Assembly: GCF_023195755.1 (NCBI RefSeq)
Contig: NZ_CP096203.1
Location: 1,674,001 to 1,738,000 of the forward strand
Direction of reading: 5' to 3'
Source: Chryseobacterium nepalense
GTDB taxonomy: Bacteria > Bacteroidota > Bacteroidia > Flavobacteriales > Weeksellaceae
DNA: 64,000 nucleotides
Position 1 is the stretch's first letter, and each line of letters opens with the position of its first letter. The notes under the pieces were generated by a model, which searched no databases, was not told the origin of the DNA, and worked only from the letters and a program-made list of their open reading frames with translations. The position numbers were made by a program, and so were the translations under genes. Shown piece by piece: positions 52,603 through 61,487 of this stretch.

Positions 52603-52633
52603 AAACCCGGATTGAAAATTTCAACCCGGGTTT
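52603..52633. terminator. Bidirectional terminator
   Basis: Arms AAACCCGG / CCGGGTTT with inner TTGAAA / TTTCAA, followed by T-rich sequence on both strands. Between convergent genes ending at 52496 and 52643. Confidence 0.8.
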
Positions 52634-52642
52634 ATTTTATAA

Positions 52643-52834
52643 TTAATTTTTTTTCTTTTTTTCTTTAGGCACTTTTAAGCCTTCTTCTCTTGCTTCAGAA
52701 ATTCCTATGGCAACCGCCTGCTTTCTGCTTTTCACTTTATCTCCGGAAGAAGACTTCAGTTTTCCTTCCTTGAATTCGTGCATTACTTTCTCTACTTTGT
52801 CCTGAGCTTTTTCTGAATATTTGTTCTTGCTCAT
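52643..52834 (-). CDS. DUF6496-like small basic protein
   Basis: 63 aa from ATG 52832-52834. Lys-rich; the order KVMHEFKEGKLKSSSGDKVK then SRKQAVAIGISEAREEGLKV matches DUF6496 proteins, which resemble stress-linked KGG/plasmid-stabilisation-type small proteins. It ends PKEKKKKN. It is 13 nt after the 52848-53321 gene, so one operon. Function unknown. Confidence 0.75.
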   Translation of the reverse strand: MSKNKYSEKAQDKVEKVMHEFKEGKLKSSSGDKVKSRKQAVAIGISEAREEGLKVPKEKKKKN

Positions 52835-52847
52835 AATATGATGATTT

Positions 52848-53321
52848 TTAAGATTTTGGTACAGAAACACCTATTTCATATACTTTAGCATGTTTCAGAT
52901 ATTTTGAACGCTCTCGTGAAGTCACCGATTCAAAATGATCATTTTTAAGCACAACGATCGGGTCTTCTGTGTTTTCAATCTCGAAATTGGCCAGATATCT
53001 TTCATCAGGGGGAGACTGCAGGAGTTTTGCTTTTATTTTCTGCAGTTCGTCGGCATATTTTTTAAATCCCGGATCTGATGAGTGAATGAATTTATATTCG
53101 TCGCCGGCATCTACGAAATAATGCAGTTTTTTATCCAGCAGGTTGGCCTCATTGCCTATTTCAGGGTTGTCGTTACCGTCTTTAAAACCCACTTCCACCA
53201 GCTCACCATTTTTTTTCTGAGCGCACTCTTCGGCGTCTTTATAGCTTGAAAATCCTGTATATACAATGGTGTCTCCTAATTCGTACCGGTTTAGTTTCTG
53301 GTCAAAAGCATTCGTTTCCAT
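52848..53321 (-). CDS. Hypothetical protein
   Basis: 157 aa, cytosolic, acidic N-terminal half: ETNAFDQKLNRYELGDTIV and YTGFSSYKDAEECAQKKNGE resembling a sporulation-related/cytosolic repeat fold, but no family recognised. The first gene of a two-gene unit with the DUF6496 gene. No promoter box found in the 118-bp gap to the DPP-IV gene on this strand. Confidence 0.7.
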   Translation of the reverse strand: METNAFDQKLNRYELGDTIVYTGFSSYKDAEECAQKKNGELVEVGFKDGNDNPEIGNEANLLDKKLHYFVDAGDEYKFIHSSDPGFKKYADELQKIKAKLLQSPPDERYLANFEIENTEDPIVVLKNDHFESVTSRERSKYLKHAKVYEIGVSVPKS

Positions 53322-53413
53322 AATTATTATATGATATTGATTATACTTTAACTATTCAATTTTTTTGCCAAAGGCCTATTTTCAAATGCTTTTTCTGACA
53401 TTCATAAAATTGT

Positions 53414-53421
53414 TATATTTG
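53414..53421 (+). promoter_or_regulatory. -7 box of the DPP-IV gene
   Basis: TATATTTG, 18 nt before the ATG at 53440. -33 weak. Confidence 0.45.
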
Positions 53422-53439
53422 AAAGCTTTAAAATAAAAA

Positions 53440-55569
53440 ATGAAAAGATTCATATTAACACTTACCATCGCTGCTGCATTTCAAAGCGTAACCGCACAGG
53501 AAATCACTTTAGATAAGATATATTCTGGATATTACCGTGGAAAAGGCATTGCCGGAATTACATCCATGAAAAATGGTGAAAACTACTTAGTTATCGAACA
53601 GGGAGGAATAGCAAAATATTCTTATAAAACTTCTCAGAAGGAAGGAAATATTGTTGACGGCCAGTTTGAAAGCTATGAATTTTCAGAAGATGAATCTAAA
53701 ATTCTTTTGCTGAAAGAAAGCGAGCCCATTTACAGACACTCTTTCCTCGGGAAATTTGAGGTTAAAGATTTAAAATCAGGAAAAACGGTTGCTTTATATG
53801 ATGGAAAATTTGTTCAGGAGCCCAGATTTTCACCGGACGCTACCAAAGTTGCATTTATCGCTGATAACAATTTATTCTATCAGGATTTAAATTCGGGAAA
53901 AATCACACAGATTACAACAGACGGTAAGAAAAATTCAATCATCAACGGACTTGCAGACTGGGTGTATGAAGAGGAATTCGGGCATGCCAGACAATATGAA
54001 TGGACGAAAAATTCAGATGCTATCGTTTTTGTAAAATCAGATGAAAGTGAAGTTCCTGAAATTTTTATCCCGATTTACGGTAAAACGCTTTACCCATCTG
54101 AAATGCGTTATAAATATCCGAAAGCCGGAGAAAACAATTCTAAAGTTTCAGCGCAGCTGTATCGTATGGACAATGGAAAAACAAGTCCTTTAAATTTAAG
54201 TTCATTTAAAAATTATTATATTCCAAATGTTATTCAGACCGCAAAACCGGATGAAATTGTTTTGATTACTTCTGAAAGAATTCAAAATGCATCTGATGTT
54301 CTGAAAGTAAATACCAAAACCGGAACTGTACAGAAATTATTCACTGAAACAGATGAAAAATGGATTGACACCGACAGTCCGACATTGGAATTTTTAGAGG
54401 ATGATTCTTTCCTTTGGGGCTCCGAAAGAGACGGCAACCGCCATCTGTACTGGTATGACAAAGACGGAAAGCTCAAAAAACAGGTGACCAAAGGAAACTG
54501 GGAAGTAACGGATTATTATGGCTATAATCCTAAATCAAAAGAAATTTACGTTCAGACTACAGAAAAGGGAAGCATTAATAAAGTGGTTTCCAAAGTAAAT
54601 ATCGAAAACGGGAAATCACAGCTCATCTCCAATGCGGAAGGTAATAATTCTGCAAGCTTCAGTAAAAATTACAATTATTTTATTGAAACATCTTCTACGG
54701 CTTCAAGACCTTACACTTTTGTCTTAAAGGACGGAACCGGGAAAGTAGTAAAAGAGCTTCAGAATAATGATGCCCAGCTTCAGAAGCTTAAAGCAGATAA
54801 CTTTGTTGAAAAAGAATTCATGACGATTCCCAACGAAGCCGGAGATCAGATGAATGCCTGGATTATTAAGCCTAAAAATTTTGATAAAAATAAAAAATAT
54901 CCGTTGTTTATGTTCCAGTATTCCGGTCCGGGATCTCAGCAGGTTGCCAATTCCTGGGATAATGGAAATGCTTTGTGGTTTGAAATGCTTGCACAAAAAG
55001 GTTATATTGTTGCTTGTGTAGACGGCCGGGGTACAGGTTATAAAGGAGCGAAATTCAAAAAAGTAACTTACATGAATTTGGGCAAATATGAGATTGAAGA
55101 TCAGATTGCGGCAGCTAAATGGTTCGGTAATCAGTCGTATATCGACAAATCAAGAATCGGAATGTTCGGATGGAGCTTTGGAGGTTATATGACCAGCTTG
55201 GCCATGACCAAAGGTGCAGATGTTTTCAAAATGGGAATTGCTGTGGCACCGGTTACCAACTGGAGATTCTATGATTCCGTTTACACGGAAAGGTTCCTGA
55301 GAACACCGCAGGAAAATTCTGACGGTTATGATAAAAACTCGCCTACCGAATACGCGAATTTACTGAAAGGAAAATTCTTATTAATTCACGGAACGGCTGA
55401 CGATAACGTACATTTCCAAAACTCTATGCAATTCTCAGAAGCTCTGATTCAGAATAAAAAACAATTCGATTTTATGGCTTATCCTGACAAAAACCACGGA
55501 ATTTATGGCGGGCAGACAAGACCTCAGCTTTACCAGAAAATGACTGATTTTATTTTGGAGAATTTGTAA
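53440..55569 (+). CDS. S9 family dipeptidyl peptidase IV
   Basis: 709 aa. Signal MKRFILTLTIAAAFQSVTAQ, then an N-terminal DPPIV_N propeller (DWVYEEEFGHARQYEWTKNS contains the Glu-Glu pair that binds the substrate amino end) and a C-terminal hydrolase with Ser579 in FGWSFGGYM, Asp654 in HGTADDNVHF and His686 in DKNHGIYGG. It releases Xaa-Pro dipeptides from peptide N-termini in the periplasm. The neighbouring POT carriers could take up the products, though they are separate units. Confidence 0.93.
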   Translation: MKRFILTLTIAAAFQSVTAQEITLDKIYSGYYRGKGIAGITSMKNGENYLVIEQGGIAKYSYKTSQKEGNIVDGQFESYEFSEDESKILLLKESEPIYRHSFLGKFEVKDLKSGKTVALYDGKFVQEPRFSPDATKVAFIADNNLFYQDLNSGKITQITTDGKKNSIINGLADWVYEEEFGHARQYEWTKNSDAIVFVKSDESEVPEIFIPIYGKTLYPSEMRYKYPKAGENNSKVSAQLYRMDNGKTSPLNLSSFKNYYIPNVIQTAKPDEIVLITSERIQNASDVLKVNTKTGTVQKLFTETDEKWIDTDSPTLEFLEDDSFLWGSERDGNRHLYWYDKDGKLKKQVTKGNWEVTDYYGYNPKSKEIYVQTTEKGSINKVVSKVNIENGKSQLISNAEGNNSASFSKNYNYFIETSSTASRPYTFVLKDGTGKVVKELQNNDAQLQKLKADNFVEKEFMTIPNEAGDQMNAWIIKPKNFDKNKKYPLFMFQYSGPGSQQVANSWDNGNALWFEMLAQKGYIVACVDGRGTGYKGAKFKKVTYMNLGKYEIEDQIAAAKWFGNQSYIDKSRIGMFGWSFGGYMTSLAMTKGADVFKMGIAVAPVTNWRFYDSVYTERFLRTPQENSDGYDKNSPTEYANLLKGKFLLIHGTADDNVHFQNSMQFSEALIQNKKQFDFMAYPDKNHGIYGGQTRPQLYQKMTDFILENL

Positions 55570-55594
55570 AAATTTATCTGAAATTTAATGATAA

Positions 55595-55632
55595 AAAACT
55601 CCGAATCTTTAATGTAAGATTCGGAGTTTTTT
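55595..55632 (+). terminator. Terminator between convergent units
   Basis: 15-bp stem AAAACTCCGAATCTT / AAGATTCGGAGTTTT, loop TAATGT-like, followed by T-run. Serves the DPP-IV gene and possibly the toxin gene ending at 55633. Confidence 0.9.
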
Positions 55633-55917
55633 TCAATAAGAATGAAAGCTTCTGTTATCAATAATAGTCACAAGAAAAATTATATTATTGATTTCCTGAT
55701 AAATTAATGAATTGTTTTCATCAATAACACATTTTCTTAAGTTCAGAATTTTAGATTTGGGACAAATCCCAACATGGTCTTTCAAATTAGCAATTAACCT
55801 GTTAAAATTATATTCAAATCTTTTAATCTCTTTAATTGTCCAGTTTTCAAACAAATAATCAATTACCTTTAAATAATTCTTTAAAGCTTCATTAGACCAA
55901 ATAATTTCCATTATCAT
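55633..55917 (-). CDS. ParE/RelE-family toxin
   Basis: 94 aa. N-terminal EIIWSNEALKNYLKVIDYLF matches the first helix of ParE-type toxins, followed by IKRFEYNFNRLIANLKDHVG and the C-terminal strand part LRKCVIDENNSLIYQEINNI. The ATG overlaps the antitoxin stop as ATGA, which indicates coupled translation. Probable gyrase poison or RNase; which one is not visible. Single intact pair, downstream gene in the operon. Confidence 0.85.
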   Translation of the reverse strand: MIMEIIWSNEALKNYLKVIDYLFENWTIKEIKRFEYNFNRLIANLKDHVGICPKSKILNLRKCVIDENNSLIYQEINNIIFLVTIIDNRSFHSY

Positions 55918-56168
55918 TTCTTTGAATTAATATAATCTTTTATATTCTTTTGGGCAGATTCTTGGCCTATCGTTCTTCCACTTTGTATATCGTCCAATCC
56001 TTTATTTATAGAATCTCTATGGATTTCTGATAAATTTTCTGCCCAATCCTGAGAATTAGTTTTGGTGTATTTTGTTTTTAAAAAATCAATAAAATCATTT
56101 ACTTCCTCGTAAAAATTTTCAGGGAGTGTTCTGATATTATTTTCTAAATCTTTCAATGTAATTTCCAT
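55914..56168 (-). CDS. Antitoxin of the ParE-type pair
   Basis: 84 aa from ATG 56166-56168 (a TTG-started longer frame is less likely). The N-terminus MEITLKDLENNIRTLPENFY and DFIDFLKTKYTK fits the DUF2281/VapB-like antitoxin type, and the C-terminal part binds the toxin (EIHRDSINKGLDDIQSGRTI). Overlaps the toxin by 4 nt. It should repress its own promoter in the 85-bp gap to the POT gene (inference). Confidence 0.8.
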   Translation of the reverse strand: MEITLKDLENNIRTLPENFYEEVNDFIDFLKTKYTKTNSQDWAENLSEIHRDSINKGLDDIQSGRTIGQESAQKNIKDYINSKK

Positions 56169-56223
56169 TTTCCATCTTATTTTATCCAAAGTTAATAAAA
56201 TCTTATTATTATTTTTAAAATTC

Positions 56224-56231
56224 TATATTTG
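56224..56231 (+). promoter_or_regulatory. -7 box of the first POT gene
   Basis: TATATTTG, 22 nt before the ATG at 56254. No TTG at 19-21 nt upstream. Confidence 0.45.
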
Positions 56232-56253
56232 TGAAACTTGAAATTTATCAACT

Positions 56254-57909
56254 ATGAAGACTAAACATCCTAAGGGATTGCCTTTCCTCTTCTTTACGGA
56301 AATGTGGGAGCGTTTCGGGTATTATCTTATCCTCGGAATTTTTGTATTGTATGTGATTGAACCAACCGGCGCAAAAGGCGGTCTCGGACTTCCTGACAAA
56401 ACCGCAGACGATATTTTCGGGACTTATATTGCCCTTACCTATTTAACGCCTTTCATCGGCGGATTTCTTGCGGACCGGGTATTAGGCTACATCAAATCGA
56501 TTTATCTCGGAGGAATTTTAATGGCAGCCGGATACATTGGGATGGGTGTTTTTAAAGATCTTACTCTTTTTTATTCTTCATTAGCGTTAATCATCATCGG
56601 AAACGGCTTCTTTAAGCCAACAATTTCAACATTGCTTGGAAATTTATATTCTGAAGAACCTTACAAAGCCAACAAGGATTCCGGTTACAATATTTTTTAC
56701 ATGGGAATCAACATCGGAGCGTTTATCTGTAATATCATTGCAGCATTTATGCGGAATAAATTCGGTTGGGGTGAAGCGTTTATCACAGCCGGAGTCGGAA
56801 TGTTGATTGGTATGGTAATTTTTACCATTGGCAGGAAACATTATATTCATGCAGCCCAGATGAAACCTGTTCAGGAAGGTGACACCAAACTTTCTGAAAT
56901 TTTGGTTAAAGTGTTCTTACCTGCAATTGTTGCCGGAGTAATCGGTTGGGTCATTCCCGGAAATATTTTCGGAAGTGACAGTACAGACGCCTTTATCTTT
57001 GCATGTGTTCCGGTTATTTATTTTTATGCTTCGCTCTATTTTAAAGCTAAACCAGAAGAAAAATCTTCGATTGGAGCCTTACTGTCAGTTTTCTTAATCA
57101 GTATGTTTTTCTGGGCAGTTTTCAAGCAAAACGGAACAGCTCTAACAAGATGGGCCAATTATTACACCGACCGAAGTGTTCCTGCCGCTATGGAAAAGCC
57201 ATTAGAAGAAATTTATATGGTTGAGGGAAAAAGCTATGAAGACAAGGAAGTTCCTGTTTATGATGATCAGTTCCAGTCACAGAAAGATAAAGACGGAAAA
57301 GCTATTAAAGTACAGGGAAAAGATGTGTATTTTAAAAATATTTCCCCTGATCAGCGTGCACAATTAGAAAAAAATCCTGAAACAAAAACTTATTTATACA
57401 ATACGGAATTATTTCAATCCATCAACCCATTTTGGGTAATTGCCTTAACACCGGTTATTGTTGCCTTTTGGGCTTTTTTAAGAAGACGGGGGAAAGAACC
57501 TCTAACTCCAACCAAAATTGTTTTGGGATTATTCATTTCAGCATTATCATGCCTTGTAATGGTTCTGGCAGTCTGGGCGGGCGATAACGGTGCCGTGAAA
57601 GTTTCTCCATGGTGGCTCGTTGCTGGGTATGGAGTGATTACTATTGGTGAGCTCTGCCTTTCGCCAATGGGATTATCTTTCGTTTCCAAATTATCTCCTG
57701 CAAGGATTACGGCTTTAATGATGGGTGGATTTTTCCTGGCAAACTCTGTAGGAAACAAGCTTTCCGGGATTTTAGCAAGTACTTGGTACAGCTATGATAA
57801 TAAAATGAATTATTTCCTGGTCAATTTCGCTTTATTAATATTTGCCACGCTTTTAGGACTATCCATGTTAAAAAGATTAAACAAAATAATGAAGGAAAAA
57901 GGACATTAA
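56254..57909 (+). CDS. POT-family di/tripeptide:proton symporter (1 of 3)
   Basis: 551 aa, about 14 membrane helices. Signatures: helix 1 FFTEMWERFGYYLILGIFVL (ExxER), helix 5 NIFYMGINIGAFICNI (PTR2 motif) and LCLSPMGLSFVSKLSPARIT near the C-terminus. A soluble insert (KSYEDKEVPVYDDQFQSQKD) lies between helices 9 and 10. It imports peptides by proton symport in the inner membrane. First of three tandem copies, each with own terminator. Confidence 0.93.
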   Translation: MKTKHPKGLPFLFFTEMWERFGYYLILGIFVLYVIEPTGAKGGLGLPDKTADDIFGTYIALTYLTPFIGGFLADRVLGYIKSIYLGGILMAAGYIGMGVFKDLTLFYSSLALIIIGNGFFKPTISTLLGNLYSEEPYKANKDSGYNIFYMGINIGAFICNIIAAFMRNKFGWGEAFITAGVGMLIGMVIFTIGRKHYIHAAQMKPVQEGDTKLSEILVKVFLPAIVAGVIGWVIPGNIFGSDSTDAFIFACVPVIYFYASLYFKAKPEEKSSIGALLSVFLISMFFWAVFKQNGTALTRWANYYTDRSVPAAMEKPLEEIYMVEGKSYEDKEVPVYDDQFQSQKDKDGKAIKVQGKDVYFKNISPDQRAQLEKNPETKTYLYNTELFQSINPFWVIALTPVIVAFWAFLRRRGKEPLTPTKIVLGLFISALSCLVMVLAVWAGDNGAVKVSPWWLVAGYGVITIGELCLSPMGLSFVSKLSPARITALMMGGFFLANSVGNKLSGILASTWYSYDNKMNYFLVNFALLIFATLLGLSMLKRLNKIMKEKGH

Positions 57910-57932
57910 TTGCATTCAACAATAATGAAAAC

Positions 57933-57962
57933 AAAGCTGTGGAGTTCCTCTGCAGCTTTTTT
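57933..57962 (+). terminator. Terminator of the first POT gene
   Basis: AAAGCTG...GGAG / CTC...CAGCTTT imperfect stem with T-run. Confidence 0.65.
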
Positions 57963-57983
57963 ATTTAAATATAAAATTAAAAC

Positions 57984-58014
57984 CTTGCTGAAAACACAAA
58001 AAAAACTATATTTG
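57984..58014 (+). promoter_or_regulatory. Promoter of the second POT gene
   Basis: CTTG (TTG 57985-57987), 19 nt, TATATTTG (58007-58014): full consensus, 30 nt before the ATG at 58044. Confidence 0.75.
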
Positions 58015-58043
58015 TCAGTCTTAACAAAAATTAACAATAAAAA

Positions 58044-59798
58044 ATGGATAATACTGAAGCATTAAGTCCGAAACAGGATGAATTTGTAGAGAATAAAGGA
58101 TCCAGGCATCCGAAGGGATTGTGGGTTTTATTCGGAACAGAAATGTGGGAGCGTTTCAACTTTTATGGAATGAGAGCACTTTTGACGCTCTTCATGGTAA
58201 ATTCCTTATTAATAAAAGAAGCTGATGCAGCAATCATCTATGGTGGATTTTTAGCTTTATGTTACCTTACTCCTCTTTTGGGTGGTTTCATTGCAGATAA
58301 ATATATCGGTAACAGAAATGCCATCTTAATCGGTGGATCATTAATGGCCATCGGGCAGTTTTTACTGTTCATCAGTGCGTCTACTTTCTCAGGAAATGTT
58401 GACAGCGCAAAAATGTTTATGTGGCTTGCCCTTTTCATTATCATTTTCGGAAACGGATTCTTTAAGCCGAACATTTCCTCCATGGTGGGAAGCCTTTACC
58501 CGAAACAGGAAAAATCAAAACTAGACTCTGCTTTCACGATTTTCTATATGGGAATCAATATCGGGGCATTTTTGGGTCAGTTCATCTGTCCTTATTTAGG
58601 GGATGTAAAAGATGCTACTACAGGAGTAAGAGATATTTTTGCATTCAAATGGGGTTTCCTGGCCGCTTCCATCGCGATGGTAATTGGTACGGTAACCTTC
58701 TTTATTCTTAAAAACAAATATGTGGTAACACCGGAAGGAAGACCAATCGGAGGATTACCAAAACATAACACCAGTGCAGATTTTGAAGAAGGCGAAACGC
58801 AGACTGCAAAATTCTCGGGTGCAGCTTTAGGAATTACAGGAGCATTATTTATTGTTTTATTCTTTGTTTTCCGATATCTTCTTGTCGGCGAATTCGGCTT
58901 TAAAGCAGTTGAAATGGGACAATTAATCAAAGGAATTATTTATCCTTTCATTTATGCAGCGGGGATTTCTTTGGCATTTTTAATTATGAGTTCTGCAGAA
59001 AACAAAGTGGAAAGACAGAGAATATGGGTAATCTATATTGTATCCTTCTTTATTATCTTCTTCTGGGCAGCTTTTGAGCAGGCAGGTTCTTCATTAACAT
59101 TTATTGCAGATAACCAGACCGACAGAAATATCTTCGGATGGAATATGCCGCCTTCAATGGTACAGATTTTCAACGGGATTTTCGTGGTATTGCTTGCAGT
59201 TCCTTTCAGTTTATGCTGGGATAAATTAAGAGCAAGAGGTAAAGAACCGGTTTCTCCAATGAAGCAGGCCATGGGTCTTGCATTAATTGCTTTAAGTTAT
59301 TTCATCATTGCCCATAACGTAAAAGATCTTGGAAATTCAGGATTGTTAGCGATAAAATGGCTGATGCTTTTATATTTCATCCAGACTTGTGGTGAGCTTT
59401 GTCTTTCTCCAATCGGGTTATCTTTGGTAGGTAAACTGGCCCCAAAAAGATTTGCTTCGTTGCTATACGGTGTTTTCTTTATTTCCAATGCTGCGGGGTA
59501 TGCTTTGGCGGGTTCGTTAGGAGCACTAATTCCTGCTACAGGAGACAAATTCACTAAAGCTCAGGAAATTGGAGTAAATCTTCAGGATGTTTTGGATAAA
59601 AAAGTAACCTTAACAGCTGAGCAGGCTGCCGCGTTTGAAAAAGCTCAGTTGCCTTTACAGAATCCTACTTTTGCAGGATTTGAAATTCACAATTTATTCG
59701 AATTCTTTATGGTATTCGTGGTATTGTGTGGTATTGCAGCAGTAATCTTAGCCTTAATTTCACCAATCTTAAAGAAAATGATGCATGGTGTAAACTAA
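58044..59798 (+). CDS. POT-family peptide transporter (2 of 3)
   Basis: 584 aa. Helix 1 GTEMWERFNFYGMRALLTLF, PTR2 motif TIFYMGINIGAFLGQFICPY, and ELCLSPIGLSLVGKLAPKRF. It has a large C-terminal loop (LQDVLDKKVTLTAEQAAAF) before the last helix, not present in copy 1. Proton-driven uptake of di/tripeptides. Its own promoter and terminator make it separately regulated. Confidence 0.93.
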   Translation: MDNTEALSPKQDEFVENKGSRHPKGLWVLFGTEMWERFNFYGMRALLTLFMVNSLLIKEADAAIIYGGFLALCYLTPLLGGFIADKYIGNRNAILIGGSLMAIGQFLLFISASTFSGNVDSAKMFMWLALFIIIFGNGFFKPNISSMVGSLYPKQEKSKLDSAFTIFYMGINIGAFLGQFICPYLGDVKDATTGVRDIFAFKWGFLAASIAMVIGTVTFFILKNKYVVTPEGRPIGGLPKHNTSADFEEGETQTAKFSGAALGITGALFIVLFFVFRYLLVGEFGFKAVEMGQLIKGIIYPFIYAAGISLAFLIMSSAENKVERQRIWVIYIVSFFIIFFWAAFEQAGSSLTFIADNQTDRNIFGWNMPPSMVQIFNGIFVVLLAVPFSLCWDKLRARGKEPVSPMKQAMGLALIALSYFIIAHNVKDLGNSGLLAIKWLMLLYFIQTCGELCLSPIGLSLVGKLAPKRFASLLYGVFFISNAAGYALAGSLGALIPATGDKFTKAQEIGVNLQDVLDKKVTLTAEQAAAFEKAQLPLQNPTFAGFEIHNLFEFFMVFVVLCGIAAVILALISPILKKMMHGVN

Positions 59799-59820
59799 TC
59801 TGCATCAAATAAAATAAATG

Positions 59821-59850
59821 AAACCTCTGCTAAGTCGGAGGTTTTTTTTA
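59821..59850 (+). terminator. Terminator of the second POT gene
   Basis: AAACCTC / GAGGTTT stem with a short loop and a long T-run. Confidence 0.8.
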
Positions 59851-59867
59851 TTTTCGTGTGTTCTTGC

Positions 59868-59894
59868 AATTGTTGACGCAATGCGTCAACAATT
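59868..59894. promoter_or_regulatory. 27-nt palindrome, candidate operator upstream of the third POT gene
   Basis: AATTGTTGACGCA-A-TGCGTCAACAATT: 13-bp arms, perfect, around a single A. It lies 43 nt before the ATG at 59937. No T-run follows, so it is not a terminator. It is GC-richer than its surroundings. A dimeric regulator site or a strong 5' hairpin are the options. Confidence 0.65.
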
Positions 59895-59936
59895 AAGTTG
59901 AAACAAAATCCTTATTTAAAACTTAATCATATCATT

Positions 59937-61448
59937 ATGAGTTTAACTTTAGACGAAATACAAAATTTCAAAGGAAAATATCCCAGACAAATCTGGAGCC
60001 TCTTCTTCTCCGAAATGTGGGAACGATTCTGCTTCTACGGAATGCGCGGAATGCTTGTTTTCTTTATGATTTCCCAACTTAATCTCCATGAAAAAGAAGC
60101 CAATCTTCAGTATGCTGCAACGCAGGCATTTGTATATGCTTTTACCTTTATCGGAGGATTATTTGCAGATAAAATTTTAGGCTTCCGAAAATCACTCTTC
60201 TGGGGCGGAATTTTAATGATCATAGGAAGTATCATCCTGGCAACGGATCCCCATAAATTTTTCTTTTTAGGTATTGCCTTTACCGTTGTAGGAACAGGTT
60301 TTTTCAAACCGAATATCTCATCAATGGTCGGGCAGCTTTACAAACCGAATGATTCAAGAGCCGATGCCGGATTTTCACTTTTTTATGCAGGAATTAATCT
60401 CGGAGCTTTGCTGGGAGGTTATTTTTGTATTACACTCGGAAAAGGGGAAATTCTGGCGAAAGTAATTCCGGAAGAAATGAGATGGAATGTTGCATTCGGG
60501 TTGGCGGCCATCGTAATGGTCGTCAGTTTAATTAATTTTGTTTTTACACAAAGAAGCTTAGGAACAATAGGCCTTCAGCCGGGACATCCGTTGAATGAAG
60601 TAAAATCCGCACCCATCCCGAAATGGCAGGAATACGGTGTCTATGTTTTATCACTGATTTTTGTTCCGATTATCATGATCATGGTCGCTAAAACCGAGTA
60701 TACGGATTATTTCATGTGGACTGTCGGACCGCTGACTTTGATCTACCTGTTTTACGAAATGACCAAAGTAACACCTGCTGAGCGAAATAAACTCTTAGCT
60801 GCCCTAGTCTTTATTTTATTTTCCATTTTATTCTGGGGAATTTATGAGCAAAGCGGAGGTTCTCTAAGTATTTTTGCCGCTAAAAATTTGAATAACGACT
60901 TATTGGGACTTGATCCAAATGGCGTCAATAATTCCGGAGGCGCCTTTTTCATCATTTTCCTTGCCCCTCTAATCGGACTGCTTTGGATCTGGATGAGCAA
61001 AAGAAAAATTGAGCCGAACACCATTATTAAGTTCGGGTTAGGCTTTATTTTCTTAGGCTTAGGTTATTACGTTTTATTTGCAACACGGTTTTTCGCCAAC
61101 CTTCAGGGAATCACTTCACTGAATTTCTTTACCATAGCATTGCTGGTTATTACTTTGGGTGAATTATGCCTCTCTCCTATCGGATTATCGATTATGACGA
61201 AGCTTTCAACTAAAAATCTTCAGGGAATGATGATGGGAATGTGGTTTCTGGCTTCAGCATACGGACAGTATGTCGCAGGAATTATTGGTGCCGGACTGGC
61301 AACGGCAAAAGAAGGTTCTACCAATTATGATGCTTTGATCACTTACACCGATGGATATAAACAATTGGGATTATATGCTGTAATTGCCGGAGTTATATTA
61401 ATTTTGATTTCACCTTTCGTTAAGAAATTAATGCAGGAGGTACGATAA
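59937..61448 (+). CDS. POT-family peptide transporter (3 of 3)
   Basis: 503 aa from ATG 59937, chosen over an upstream TTG because the family begins near LDEIQNFKGKYPRQIWSLFF. Signatures: SEMWERFCFYGMRGMLVFFM, SLFYAGINLGALLGGYF and ELCLSPIGLSIMTKLSTKNL. Compact, without the large C-terminal loop of copy 2. Takes up di/tripeptides with protons. Preceded by the palindrome at 59868-59894. Confidence 0.93.
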   Translation: MSLTLDEIQNFKGKYPRQIWSLFFSEMWERFCFYGMRGMLVFFMISQLNLHEKEANLQYAATQAFVYAFTFIGGLFADKILGFRKSLFWGGILMIIGSIILATDPHKFFFLGIAFTVVGTGFFKPNISSMVGQLYKPNDSRADAGFSLFYAGINLGALLGGYFCITLGKGEILAKVIPEEMRWNVAFGLAAIVMVVSLINFVFTQRSLGTIGLQPGHPLNEVKSAPIPKWQEYGVYVLSLIFVPIIMIMVAKTEYTDYFMWTVGPLTLIYLFYEMTKVTPAERNKLLAALVFILFSILFWGIYEQSGGSLSIFAAKNLNNDLLGLDPNGVNNSGGAFFIIFLAPLIGLLWIWMSKRKIEPNTIIKFGLGFIFLGLGYYVLFATRFFANLQGITSLNFFTIALLVITLGELCLSPIGLSIMTKLSTKNLQGMMMGMWFLASAYGQYVAGIIGAGLATAKEGSTNYDALITYTDGYKQLGLYAVIAGVILILISPFVKKLMQEVR

Positions 61449-61449
61449 G

Positions 61450-61463
61450 GCATAATATTATGC
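61450..61463. repeat. Small palindrome before the thioredoxin-like gene
   Basis: GCATAATATTATGC, perfect, immediately after the third POT stop and 24 nt before the 61488 ATG. TATTTTTA follows. Role unclear: weak terminator or operator. Confidence 0.35.
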
Positions 61464-61487
61464 TTATTTTTACATAAATATCAAATC

